Virus record (IMG/VR): IMGVR_UViG_3300047476_001180
Span: 1-64,000 of that record
Length of the DNA: 64,000 nt
Reading direction: 5' to 3' (one strand)
Source of the DNA: a virus
Numbering within the stretch: the stretch's first letter is position 1; each line of letters starts with the position of its first letter. The notes beneath the pieces are model-generated. The model was not told the origin of the DNA, ran no database searches, and saw nothing but the letters and a program-made list of their open reading frames with translations. Made by a program: the position numbers and the translations under genes. Positions 52,771 through 58,417 of the stretch are shown in pieces.

Positions 52771-52864
52771 AATTCTAAGTGAACCTGGGCTCGTTTTCTT
52801 AGGGCATTTACCTAAGAACCTAAGGAGATTTCTTAGGTATTCTTAAGTAGATTCACTTAGAATT
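52771..52864. ncRNA. Three-stem junction element, candidate structured RNA
   Basis: A perfect 13-bp outer stem (AATTCTAAGTGAA at 52771-52783 with TTCACTTAGAATT at 52852-52864) encloses two hairpins: TTCTTAGG / CCTAAGAA (52796-52818) and CCTAAG / CTTAGG (52819-52837), each with a 7-base loop. The two inner hairpins repeat the same CTTAGG sequence. The strand is undetermined. The plus-strand terminator at 52919 favours plus. Confidence 0.45.
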
Positions 52865-52904
52865 TTGACGCTGCGAGGATAGGTAATCGTCGTTGTCTGT
52901 TTTC

Positions 52905-52932
52905 AATCTAAACAGATTACCAATCTTGTCAA
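52905..52932 (-). promoter_or_regulatory. Possible minus-strand promoter TTGACA-16-TAGATT
   Basis: The -35 lies within the stem of the hairpin at 52919. It would transcribe the three-stem element on the minus strand. Confidence 0.3.
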
Positions 52933-52959
52933 TTTCTTTTTTGACAAGATTGGTTTTTC
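52919..52959 (+). terminator. Strong hairpin with T-run
   Basis: 14-bp perfect stem ACCAATCTTGTCAA / TTGACAAGATTGGT with an 8-base loop, followed by TTTTTCTTTTTG on the plus strand. No plus-strand protein gene precedes it, which suggests a non-coding transcript. Confidence 0.75.
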
Positions 52960-52973
52960 TTTTTGATTTGATT

Positions 52974-53222
52974 CTAGCTTGTCATCCGGTGAGCACGTCC
53001 GATCTTCTCAAAGATAACTTTGTAAGTAGGATGATTTTTGGCGATCTTCAGACAGATTCTTTTCAGTTCTCCATTATCTTGGAAGTGGGGGAGAAGAGCC
53101 TCCCGAAGTTGCAAGCCGAGTTCATGGATGGTGGCATCCTTTTTATTTGTGAATGGGACGTTGTCACTGGTGATGTACGTTGGAGTGGAACGAATGACGG
53201 GGAGTGTTGTTGCTTTTGGCAT
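52974..53222 (-). CDS. Small early protein of unknown function
   Basis: 82 residues, helical (ATIHELGLQLREALLPHFQD). Start ATG at 53222 is preceded by AGTCCT, as in two other early genes (53516 and 59428), and by a promoter TTGACG-16-TACACT. No family recognised. Confidence 0.6.
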   Translation of the reverse strand: MPKATTLPVIRSTPTYITSDNVPFTNKKDATIHELGLQLREALLPHFQDNGELKRICLKIAKNHPTYKVIFEKIGRAHRMTS

Positions 53223-53231
53223 AGGACTTAC

Positions 53232-53259
53232 AGTGTAGCGAAAGAGTGATGTTCGTCAA
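53232..53259 (-). promoter_or_regulatory. Early sigma70-like promoter TTGACG-16-TACACT
   Basis: Serves the gene starting at 53222. Nine bases lie between the -10 box and the ATG. Confidence 0.5.
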
Positions 53260-53363
53260 CGAAAAAAAAAAAGAAAAAAACGTCGAAATAAAAAAAAAAG
53301 AAAAAACCCGCCCCGGTGAACTGAGACCTTTAGATAAAATAAAGACCAAAGCTTTAGACGAGA

Positions 53364-53516
53364 TTAATTTAAACCTTTAAGATCACGATATTCTTGGTTT
53401 GACATGGTTCCAATAACAACTCCCTGCGGCTTGGGTTGAAGTTTTTTCCAATCCGTTGTTTTCATAGTATCGGCCCATGAACCTTTGAAAGATGTATCTG
53501 GTTTTTGTTTTGCCAT
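53364..53516 (-). CDS. Small early protein, 50 residues
   Basis: MAKQKPDTSFKGSWADTM onward. Polar, Lys/Gln/Pro-rich (WKKLQPKPQG). Start at 53516 chosen over 53549 because a promoter and the AGTCCT-ATG context shared with other early genes lie directly upstream. Function unknown. Confidence 0.55.
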   Translation of the reverse strand: MAKQKPDTSFKGSWADTMKTTDWKKLQPKPQGVVIGTMSNQEYRDLKGLN

Positions 53517-53519
53517 AGG

Positions 53520-53549
53520 ACTATGGTAGCGAGATTCAGGGAGAGTCAA
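53520..53549 (-). promoter_or_regulatory. Early promoter TTGACT-18-CATAGT
   Basis: Serves the ATG at 53516. TACCAT with 15-base spacing is an alternative -10. Confidence 0.45.
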
Positions 53550-53553
53550 GTTT

Positions 53554-54009
53554 TTATTGAAACATGTTCAGATTGAATTCTTTTTCAATCTGATAAATTT
53601 CACTTCTCAGTGCTTCAACCTTGTTCATTGCAGACTGGATTGCATCAGCAGAATAATCTGTTTTGAATGGAGAAAATCCATCCTCGCGGAGAATGATGAC
53701 ACCATCATTAACCTTTCCGAAATAAAAATCGGTTTTCATAGTTTCATAGAAACCTCCACCAAAATTGACGGAAATATTCAGAATCAGCGAGCCGTAACTG
53801 TTATTGATTTTAACAGATACATTTGAATTATTTCCAAAATTCGGAAGATTCAAGCTTTCTACAAGATCGGAAAACTTTTTACTCTTCATGCCAGTGGCGA
53901 GATAGGCTTTCCCGGTGAATGAAGAAATCGCTTCGATTACTTTCGGGGCATACTCGTTCATTATGCCGTTGACTACATTGGTTCTGGTGACTTTGAGGAG
54001 GAGAGACAT
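53554..54009 (-). CDS. Early protein of unknown function, 151 residues
   Basis: Mixed alpha/beta with MSLLLKVTRTNVVNGIMNEY at the start and a coiled-coil-like C-terminus (SAMNKVEALRSEIYQIEKEF). The central segment has NVSVKINNSYGSLILNISVN followed by FGGGFYET, likely a beta sheet. It has its own promoter from the repeated TTTACA...TATAGATCAGTCCC series. No family recognised. Confidence 0.65.
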   Translation of the reverse strand: MSLLLKVTRTNVVNGIMNEYAPKVIEAISSFTGKAYLATGMKSKKFSDLVESLNLPNFGNNSNVSVKINNSYGSLILNISVNFGGGFYETMKTDFYFGKVNDGVIILREDGFSPFKTDYSADAIQSAMNKVEALRSEIYQIEKEFNLNMFQ

Positions 54010-54017
54010 GGGACTGA

Positions 54018-54046
54018 TCTATAATGGATAAAATGAAAGTTGTAAA
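54018..54046 (-). promoter_or_regulatory. Early promoter TTTACA-17-TATAGA
   Basis: Serves the ATG at 54009, eight bases from the -10 box. Nearly identical to the element at 54401. Confidence 0.75.
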
Positions 54047-54049
54047 GTA

Positions 54050-54760
54050 CTATTTTGCGCTCAATGCACTCAGACGTTTGATTTCATGTTTAAGAAATTC
54101 AATTCGGGTTTTTCTTCGTGCATCCCTTGCTTCGGGATAATTATTTGTGCCATCACGAAACAAAGACTTAACACGAAACAAAGACTTAACATCATCTTCT
54201 CTTTCAGGCATTGCAGCACCATGAAAATTTATTGCGAGAGTTTTAACTTCATTAGCATGTAGCCACCAAATGAATTGAAATTCAGAACTGGCATTGCAAA
54301 GGAAAGTGTTCGAATCATCTGTTTCGAATTCTTTTAAAATACGTTTCAGAGAGGTACGAGTCCAAAGACGTTTGAAGGAGGTGTTTCTCATGGGGACTGA
54401 TCTATAAGGGATAAATGAAGGGTTGTAAAGTACTATTTTGCACTCATAATCAAGAAATTTCAAACGTATTTCTTTATAACCGTACACCGGGGAAGAGTCG
54501 AAAAGCATTCGATCTCGAACGTCTAATTCAAGATTTTCTTTTTTTACCAGTGTATTAGGAATCGTTACATTCGAATCCAAAAAGTTTTGTGCCATCTTTG
54601 TAATTGCACTCTGCACCCCTTCATCCATCCACAAATCTTTAAATGCAGGACTGGCATTACAGAAAAATACACATATACTATTCTCGAATTCCTCTTTCAG
54701 TTGTTTCAGAAAAGGAACAGTCCAAAAGCATTCTTCAAAGGCGGTGAGATTAAGATTCAT
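54050..54760 (-). CDS. Fused pair of paralogous early proteins
   Basis: 236 residues from the ATG at 54760. Residues about 1-107 and 124-236 are two members of a family whose third member is at 54793-55095 (shared pattern: N-terminal basic helix, then C-N-A-S or C-L-R-S followed by E/A-F-x-x-[IL]-W, then a long C-terminal helix). Between them, VLYNPSFIPYRSVP is simply the translation of the promoter and leader of the downstream member. In the first member the sequence before the usual stop is shortened, which removes the stop from the frame and fuses the genes. The second member can still start separately at 54391 (MRNTSFKRLW, 113 residues) from promoter 54401-54429. Confidence 0.6.
   Translation of the reverse strand: MNLNLTAFEECFWTVPFLKQLKEEFENSICVFFCNASPAFKDLWMDEGVQSAITKMAQNFLDSNVTIPNTLVKKENLELDVRDRMLFDSSPVYGYKEIRLKFLDYECKIVLYNPSFIPYRSVPMRNTSFKRLWTRTSLKRILKEFETDDSNTFLCNASSEFQFIWWLHANEVKTLAINFHGAAMPEREDDVKSLFRVKSLFRDGTNNYPEARDARRKTRIEFLKHEIKRLSALSAK
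54401..54429 (-). promoter_or_regulatory. Early promoter TTTACA-17-TATAGA inside the fused gene
   Basis: Nine bases before the internal ATG at 54391, within TATAGATCAGTCCCC-ATG. Confidence 0.7.
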
Positions 54761-54769
54761 GGGGACTGA

Positions 54770-54789
54770 TCTAAATGAAGGGTTGTAAA
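54770..54789 (-). promoter_or_regulatory. Damaged early promoter with 9-base deletion
   Basis: Same sequence as the element at 54401 except that nine bases (TATCCCTTA on the minus strand) are missing between the TTTACA -35 and the GATCAGTCCCC leader. The -10 box is lost and the gene at 54760 may be poorly expressed. Confidence 0.6.
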
Positions 54790-54792
54790 GTA

Positions 54793-55095
54793 CTATTTTG
54801 CACTCAGACGCTTGATTTCGTGTTTAAGAAATTCAGTCCGAAGTTGAATTGCTTCTTGAAAATCCAGACCATATTCATGAAACAGTGAATCGGGTATCAT
54901 TTTAGCCCGAATTCCTGAAAATTCAAATGAAAGTTTTGCAATTCGTTCCCGATGTTTGGGATTTTCCCAAATGGATTTAAATTCTCTGCTGCGAAGACAG
55001 ATGTAGGGGAAACCAGAGGTCGATCTTAGGTATTCTTTTAGAATACGGGTAACTGATGTTTTGGTCCAAATGCGTTCGAAAGAGGTGTTTTTCAT
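54793..55095 (-). CDS. Early paralogue-family protein, 100 residues
   Basis: MKNTSFERIWTKTSVTRILK start, CLRSREFKSIW motif, and C-terminus EFLKHEIKRLSAK, nearly the same C-terminus as the member ending at 54050. Basic and helical, so nucleic acid or protein binding is possible. Third copy of the tandem array, with its own strong promoter TTGACA-17-TATAGA. Function unknown. Confidence 0.7.
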   Translation of the reverse strand: MKNTSFERIWTKTSVTRILKEYLRSTSGFPYICLRSREFKSIWENPKHRERIAKLSFEFSGIRAKMIPDSLFHEYGLDFQEAIQLRTEFLKHEIKRLSAK

Positions 55096-55107
55096 AGTGG
55101 GGACTGA

Positions 55108-55136
55108 TCTATAAGCGATAAAGTGAGGGCTGTCAA
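55108..55136 (-). promoter_or_regulatory. Early promoter TTGACA-17-TATAGA
   Basis: Near-consensus. Twelve bases from the -10 box to the ATG at 55095. The -35 lies just past the stop of the upstream gene. Confidence 0.8.
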
Positions 55137-55140
55137 TCAG

Positions 55141-55299
55141 TTATTTGAAAGTATCGATCATATTATCCAGCCATGCAAGCTGTTCTTTCTTAGTCTTTGT
55201 GATGGAAAACCCGAATTTATAAAGTTCCCATTCATCATCCGACATTTCAGAAATTTTTGTTTTGAGATTTTGCAGGCATTCAATTCTGGTGAGCTTCAT
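55141..55299 (-). CDS. Small early protein, 52 residues
   Basis: MKLTRIECLQNLKTKISEM onward, with DDEWELYKFGFSITKTKKEQ and a C-terminal helix QLAWLDNMIDTFK. The frame is intact and a consensus promoter TTGACA-16-TATATT lies upstream with only five bases between the -10 box and the ATG. No family recognised. Confidence 0.65.
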   Translation of the reverse strand: MKLTRIECLQNLKTKISEMSDDEWELYKFGFSITKTKKEQLAWLDNMIDTFK

Positions 55300-55304
55300 T
55301 CGGG

Positions 55305-55332
55305 AATATATCAGCTAATGATCACCTGTCAA
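55305..55332 (-). promoter_or_regulatory. Early promoter TTGACA-16-TATATT
   Basis: Five bases before the ATG at 55299. Confidence 0.75.
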
Positions 55333-55384
55333 GACCTTTATCAAAGGAAACACAAAAACCGAATCTGATTTGATTCGGGAACTA

Positions 55385-55468
55385 TTATTGAAATGTCTTA
55401 AGTTCTTTTCTCATATCTCTAGTATCTTTCTGTTTTAAATCTAAATTTGCCTTCCTAAATCTTTTCAT
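55385..55468 (-). CDS. Possible 27-residue basic peptide
   Basis: MKRFRKANLDLKQKDTRDMR and six more codons, mostly charged, with AGGA directly before the ATG. No promoter seen. Low confidence. Confidence 0.25.
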   Translation of the reverse strand: MKRFRKANLDLKQKDTRDMRKELKTFQ

Positions 55469-55500
55469 TCCTTCTGTTTTCGTATGCCCCCATTCCTATC

Positions 55501-55677
55501 TTAGTCGGAGTCCCAATGATGCGGCAAACTAAGATTTTCGACCCACGTGCCAAAGCGCCCGTCCAATTCATGAATATTTTTAGATTCAGAAGGTTTTTCC
55601 ACAGGGAGGACGAAAGCTTGAAAAGTTTCACGTCCTTTGAGGAAGGGATTTCCAAAAGGAATACAAGAAATATGTTT
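55501..55677 (-). pseudogene. Open frame without start codon, continuing the frame of the upstream small gene
   Basis: 58 codons following the TGA that ends the gene at 55678-55794, in the same frame. It has protein-like sequence (SCIPFGNPFLKGRETFQAF, ELDGRFGTWVENLSLPHHW) but no ATG or TTG near its beginning. Either a TGA readthrough extension of the small membrane protein, a gene with a rare start, or a remnant whose 5' end was replaced. Confidence 0.45.
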
Positions 55678-55794
55678 TCATAGATATTTCTTTCCAATAT
55701 AAAAACCAATCGCAAAGCAAATAATACGAAAGATTAGAGTCTTTGATACCTGAAGGAAGTAATATTCGATAATCTGAAGACGTGTGGGAAGCAT
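55678..55794 (-). CDS. Small membrane protein, 38 residues
   Basis: MLPTRLQIIEYYFLQVSKTL followed by a hydrophobic segment IFRIICFAIGFYIG and KKYL. One predicted membrane helix with a basic C-terminus. Promoter TTGACA-16-CATATT with five bases to the ATG. The TGA stop is followed by a long in-frame extension (55501-55677). Confidence 0.55.
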   Translation of the reverse strand: MLPTRLQIIEYYFLQVSKTLIFRIICFAIGFYIGKKYL

Positions 55795-55799
55795 AAGGA

Positions 55800-55827
55800 A
55801 ATATGGCGAGGGTTAAGGAAGTGTCAA
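55800..55827 (-). promoter_or_regulatory. Early promoter TTGACA-16-CATATT
   Basis: Five bases before the ATG at 55794. Confidence 0.65.
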
Positions 55828-55966
55828 GGGGAGGGGAATTTTAAAATTGTTGAAGGATTCAAATATTCACTTGAAGCGGAAGCGCGTGAGAAATATTGAA
55901 AGGGCTGATCTTATACGATTTTATACGTTTAGAAAGATTTTATTTTAATCTTCTTTTCCATCCATA

Positions 55967-56065
55967 TCATATATAATGCAACAAGCAAATCATCTCTGCA
56001 TCTTTATCAGCGATCCAATCCGCCCGCATTGCACGGAGTTGTTTTTTAAATTTCGCTAGGTTCAT
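55967..56065 (-). CDS. Possible 32-residue protein overlapping upstream gene end
   Basis: MNLAKFKKQLRAMRADWIAD onward. It begins 20 bases before the stop of the gene at 56046, in another frame, which would suit translational coupling. Basic N-terminal half. No other support. Confidence 0.35.
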   Translation of the reverse strand: MNLAKFKKQLRAMRADWIADKDAEMICLLHYI

Positions 56066-56360
56066 CGTTTTCAATAGCGGAGGTTTCGGCTTCTGTCAAC
56101 TTACAATATTTTTTCAGAAAGTTTTCCATGATTTCCCGTGCATCCCCCCAAAAATTCCAAGTGTTTAATAAAGGATGAATATTCTTGAATCGTTTCAGAA
56201 CATAAAAAACTTTCACTTTTGAAACGTTCGATACAATATTGAGGTGATTTTCATCAGGAACATTTGAAGAATTTTTGTATTTAGAAATGATGTCGGCAGC
56301 AATATGTTTCGCCCATGGAATCATTTCAAGCGGCTTGTGTGCAAGGGAATAATGGCTCAT
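56046..56360 (-). CDS. Early protein of unknown function, 104 residues
   Basis: MSHYSLAHKPLEMIPWAKHI start, Asn-rich middle, and a helical C-terminal half (REIMENFLKKYCKLTEAETS) ending acidic. Strong promoter TTGACA-17-TATAGA directly upstream. Only weak resemblance to the 54-55 kb family in size and promoter. No family recognised. Confidence 0.65.
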   Translation of the reverse strand: MSHYSLAHKPLEMIPWAKHIAADIISKYKNSSNVPDENHLNIVSNVSKVKVFYVLKRFKNIHPLLNTWNFWGDAREIMENFLKKYCKLTEAETSAIENDEPSEI

Positions 56361-56371
56361 AGTGGGAATGT

Positions 56372-56400
56372 TCTATAACTGATAAACCTTTTCCTGTCAA
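56372..56400 (-). promoter_or_regulatory. Early promoter TTGACA-17-TATAGA
   Basis: Near-consensus. Eleven bases from the -10 box to the ATG at 56360. Confidence 0.8.
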
Positions 56401-56639
56401 TCATTAAAGTATTCAGCACGCACAATATTGTAATCGGCAGAAATATTCAATTCTGTGAAAATCTTTGCAAATAGATCACCCGCCCATGAATTTACTGGCA
56501 TTTTCTTTTTATGTTTGAAATTTTCTCGAATCTGCTGCCATGCTTGGACCATATCAGGATTTTTCATCATCGTGTACTGTGTGATGCGCTCGCGGCATAC
56601 AAGGTCAAAACAAACATGGAGTGTGCGAATGGCATTCAT
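56397..56639 (-). CDS. Early protein of unknown function, 80 residues
   Basis: MNAIRTLHVCFDLVCRERIT start, then MVQAWQQIRENFKHKKKMP, helical and basic, with a hydrophobic SWAGDLFAKIFTELNI segment. The stop overlaps the -35 of the next promoter. Own promoter upstream. No family recognised. Confidence 0.65.
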   Translation of the reverse strand: MNAIRTLHVCFDLVCRERITQYTMMKNPDMVQAWQQIRENFKHKKKMPVNSWAGDLFAKIFTELNISADYNIVRAEYFND

Positions 56640-56647
56640 GGTGTTCT

Positions 56648-56675
56648 ATAATATGCAGGATCATACTTTATGCAA
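56648..56675 (-). promoter_or_regulatory. Early promoter TTGCAT-16-TATTAT
   Basis: Eight bases before the ATG at 56639. An overlapping TATAGA at 56645 lies five bases before it. Confidence 0.55.
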
Positions 56676-56685
56676 GCGATAAAAC

Positions 56686-56732
56686 GAAAAACCCGCTTGA
56701 AGTCCGCAAGGGAATTTTCAAACGGGTTTTTC
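56686..56732 (-). terminator. Rho-independent terminator, bidirectional
   Basis: AAAAACCCG and TTGAA pair with TTCAA and CGGGTTTTT around an 11-14 base loop. It lies between the tRNA-containing block and the early gene at 56397. Confidence 0.75.
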
Positions 56733-56810
56733 TACCTCCTCATACCACTCCATCAGGATATTTCCTAATGGTTCAATCCAATAGCCACCAGGGACATTAC
56801 CGACATCCAT
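56718..56810 (-). CDS. Possible 30-residue protein
   Basis: MDVGNVPGGYWIEPLGNILM followed by EWYEEVEKPV. The sequence looks protein-like and the frame continues upstream for 11 codons without a start, so the beginning may be lost. Its stop lies in the terminator stem. Confidence 0.35.
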   Translation of the reverse strand: MDVGNVPGGYWIEPLGNILMEWYEEVEKPV

Positions 56811-56907
56811 AAAGGATTTGTCATCAGGTTTTCCTGATTGAATTCAATAGCAAAATTTTTATTCATATTTTTTTTATAATTATTCCAAACATATTTTATA
56901 TATTTGC

Positions 56908-56955
56908 TCTAATATAATATATTAGACGGGGGAGGAACCCCATTTTCCTCCCCCG
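56908..56955 (-). terminator. Double hairpin downstream of small gene
   Basis: A 10-bp GC-rich stem (CGGGGGAGGA at 56927-56936 with TCCTCCCCCG at 56946-56955) is followed on the minus strand by a perfect AT palindrome TCTAATATA/TATATTAGA (56908-56926). It lies 9 bases past the stop at 56964. Terminator or RNA-stabilising structure. Confidence 0.6.
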
Positions 56956-56963
56956 CACTATGC

Positions 56964-57071
56964 CTAACCACCTTTTCGAACGATTGCACCAAAAACTTTC
57001 AGATGTGCATGAGCTTTTTTAATTGCTTCGTCCTGTTCCTCTTCTGCGAGTTTTGCACTTGCTGCCTCCAT
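56964..57071 (-). CDS. Small helical protein, 5' end uncertain, abutting a tRNA
   Basis: 35 residues from the ATG at 57071 (MEAASAKLAEEEQDEAIKKA). The protein-like frame continues upstream (TRLIQLTTNPDVFSPSV) through the tRNA gene up to a stop near 57240 but holds no ATG, GTG or TTG start before position 57074. The true start may be GTG at 57074 or a rare codon, or tRNA insertion removed the original 5' end. Function unknown. Confidence 0.45.
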   Translation of the reverse strand: MEAASAKLAEEEQDEAIKKAHAHLKVFGAIVRKGG

Positions 57072-57153
57072 CACAGATGGACTAAAAACATCTGGATTGG
57101 TAGTAAGTTGTATGAGTCGGGTTTCATGGATAATCTTGGATTTGAATTGTTTT

Positions 57154-57229
57154 TGGTGTCCCCTGCTGGATTTGAACCAACGTTTAAAATTCAGAGAATT
57201 TTCGTCCTTGACCGCTAGACGAAGGGGAC
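57154..57229 (-). tRNA. tRNA with Glu-type body, anticodon uncertain (CTC or TCT)
   Basis: 76 bases including an encoded CCA. Acceptor GTCCCCT / AGGGGAC, D arm GTCT-AGCGGTCAA-GGAC and T arm GTTGG-TTCAAAT-CCAGC are regular, and the 5' half GTCCCCTTCGTCTAG is that of bacterial tRNA-Glu. The anticodon arm is odd: the only perfect stem (AAAAT / ATTTT) gives loop TCTCTGA with anticodon TCT (Arg) but C instead of U at position 33. Shifting one base restores U33 and gives CTC (Glu) with two A-A mismatches. Possibly a reassigned or decaying tRNA. Confidence 0.75.
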
Positions 57230-57235
57230 AAATTT

Positions 57236-57394
57236 TTATGCTTTTGCCATCAGGTTTGCAGCTTTGTTAGCAAGACGGCGATGGAACTTGTTTCGGGTGT
57301 TCGGTTTAGCGAACCGGTAGTTGAAGAATTCGGCATCCAGGGTGCGAAGGGTTTTCATATCAGAGGCAGCGGCGAGACGAGAGAGGATGGACAT
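57236..57394 (-). CDS. Small basic protein, 52 residues
   Basis: MSILSRLAAASDMKTLRTLD, then FNYRFAKPNTRNKFHRRLAN and KAANLMAKA. Basic, helical, and markedly richer in G and C than neighbours, suggesting transfer. Its stop is 6 bases before the tRNA on the same strand, so they may be co-transcribed. No family recognised. Confidence 0.6.
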   Translation of the reverse strand: MSILSRLAAASDMKTLRTLDAEFFNYRFAKPNTRNKFHRRLANKAANLMAKA

Positions 57395-57449
57395 ATATTT
57401 AGGGTTGCTTGGGTTTGTTATTTCGTTCTCTTGAACGTGTTGAACTTTA

Positions 57450-57845
57450 TCACTTATCTTGCATAGTGCAAGCGGTTTTTTCGTCTTTTTGTTCGTTGTT
57501 TATTTTTGTTCCGAAAATGTCTTCGAGTGCAGAATGAATGACGCCAGGGGGATAACCAGTTGCATTTGAAAGAAAAACAATTCCATCTTTATTTCCAGCA
57601 TTTGCTGCTTCGAAATGTTCTTCTAAGATGTGATTATCTTCCTCGTATAAACGAACAAGGCACTCATCTCCGTCAATTTCAAATCGGAAATTTACAAAGT
57701 AGTTCCATTGTATTGAATCCGAATTATCTTCATCACCTTCCTCATCACCCCACGAAGCATCGTACACCCCATGCTCTCCGCGAAAGATAACGCCAGATTG
57801 AACGATTTCGATAAACTTTGCCCATGTGATTTTTCCAGGTTTCAT
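57450..57845 (-). CDS. Acidic early protein, 131 residues
   Basis: MKPGKITWAKFIEIVQSGVI start, an Asp/Glu-rich stretch (ASWGDEEGDEDNSDSIQW), then beta strands (NYFVNFRFEIDGDECLVRLY) and GIVFLSNATGYPPGVIHSAL. The start overlaps the stop of the small membrane gene upstream (ATGA). Could be a compact acidic inhibitor or DNA mimic by composition only. No family recognised. Confidence 0.6.
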   Translation of the reverse strand: MKPGKITWAKFIEIVQSGVIFRGEHGVYDASWGDEEGDEDNSDSIQWNYFVNFRFEIDGDECLVRLYEEDNHILEEHFEAANAGNKDGIVFLSNATGYPPGVIHSALEDIFGTKINNEQKDEKTACTMQDK

Positions 57846-57949
57846 CTGAAGAATAGATATTTGAGTGCTGCGAGTTTGAAGGATAGACTTAACAAGACTG
57901 CAAACATAGCCAGAATGGCAAGACTTGCAAGGAGTAATTTAGCTTTCAT
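57842..57949 (-). CDS. Small membrane protein, 35 residues
   Basis: MKAKLLLASLAILAMFAVLL then SLSFKLAALKYLFFR: one membrane helix with a short basic tail. Its stop overlaps the next ATG (ATGA), typical of a coupled gene pair. Function unknown. Confidence 0.5.
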   Translation of the reverse strand: MKAKLLLASLAILAMFAVLLSLSFKLAALKYLFFR

Positions 57950-58001
57950 CAAATTATTACAAACTGGTGATCGCCAAAAATAAAAACTGTACTCATGAGG
58001 T

Positions 58002-58403
58002 TTAAATTATTTTAGGAATGAAAGGATCATCAGAATCATCGTCAGAATTCTCAGAATCAGTAGAATCATCCTGAATAGATTCATTATCTGATGAATCCAG
58101 ACAATCGGGATTAGGAACTTTTAGACCTTTCTCTTCCAGATAGAGTTTAGCCTGTTCCTCACGGGAGAGAGATCTATCTTTCATATTCATCCTTTTCCGT
58201 CCGCTGAATGCAAGCCATGCTGCTTCATTCTCGCCTACTACATCAGGCTTATGTGATGTTGTAGAACGTGGCGCGGAGATCGTAGCAGAAGCGAGAGTAA
58301 TGCCCCGAGACGCTAGCTGTGGCAGTAGTTGGTCCAATGCCGCCAATTGATCAGGAAGCGATTTAAAAAGAGATAGATTGATAGAGAGATTTGCAGTTGC
58401 CAT
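58002..58403 (-). CDS. Early protein with acidic serine-rich tail, 133 residues
   Basis: N-terminal half helical (LSLFKSLPDQLAALDQLLPQ), then ISAPRSTTSHKP and SREEQAKLYLEEKGLKVPNP. The last 35 residues are almost all Asp, Ser and Glu. It follows the RuvB-like gene by 14 bases on the same strand and is probably co-transcribed, so it may be its partner or regulator. Confidence 0.6.
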   Translation of the reverse strand: MATANLSINLSLFKSLPDQLAALDQLLPQLASRGITLASATISAPRSTTSHKPDVVGENEAAWLAFSGRKRMNMKDRSLSREEQAKLYLEEKGLKVPNPDCLDSSDNESIQDDSTDSENSDDDSDDPFIPKII

Positions 58404-58417
58404 GATTGTTATTGATA

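Larger units (their letters stand above)
52066..52973. other. 900-base intergenic region with nested inverted repeats
   Basis: No convincing protein gene. It holds a nested set of inverted repeats at 52298-52521, a three-stem element at 52771-52864, a small hairpin at 52898-52914 and a strong terminator-like hairpin at 52919-52954 oriented for plus-strand transcription. Possible uses are a structured RNA, a replication origin or a packaging or regulatory site. Confidence 0.6.

Noticed and set aside
52089-53249. Several plus-strand frames (52089-52353, 52443-52682, 52652-52846, 52893-53249) and a minus-strand frame 52578-52748
   Set aside because: Phe/Ser/Leu-rich or shuffled products without promoters. 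They cross inverted repeats. The minus-strand one has GGAGG before an ATG but protein quality is poor.
53164-53349. Minus-strand frame through long A/T tracts
   Set aside because: Product is phenylalanine runs from homopolymers between 53260 and 53310.
55455-55715. Minus-strand frame of 86 codons
   Set aside because: Out of frame with the more protein-like 55501-55794 frame and without a promoter. Its start lies inside the small membrane gene.
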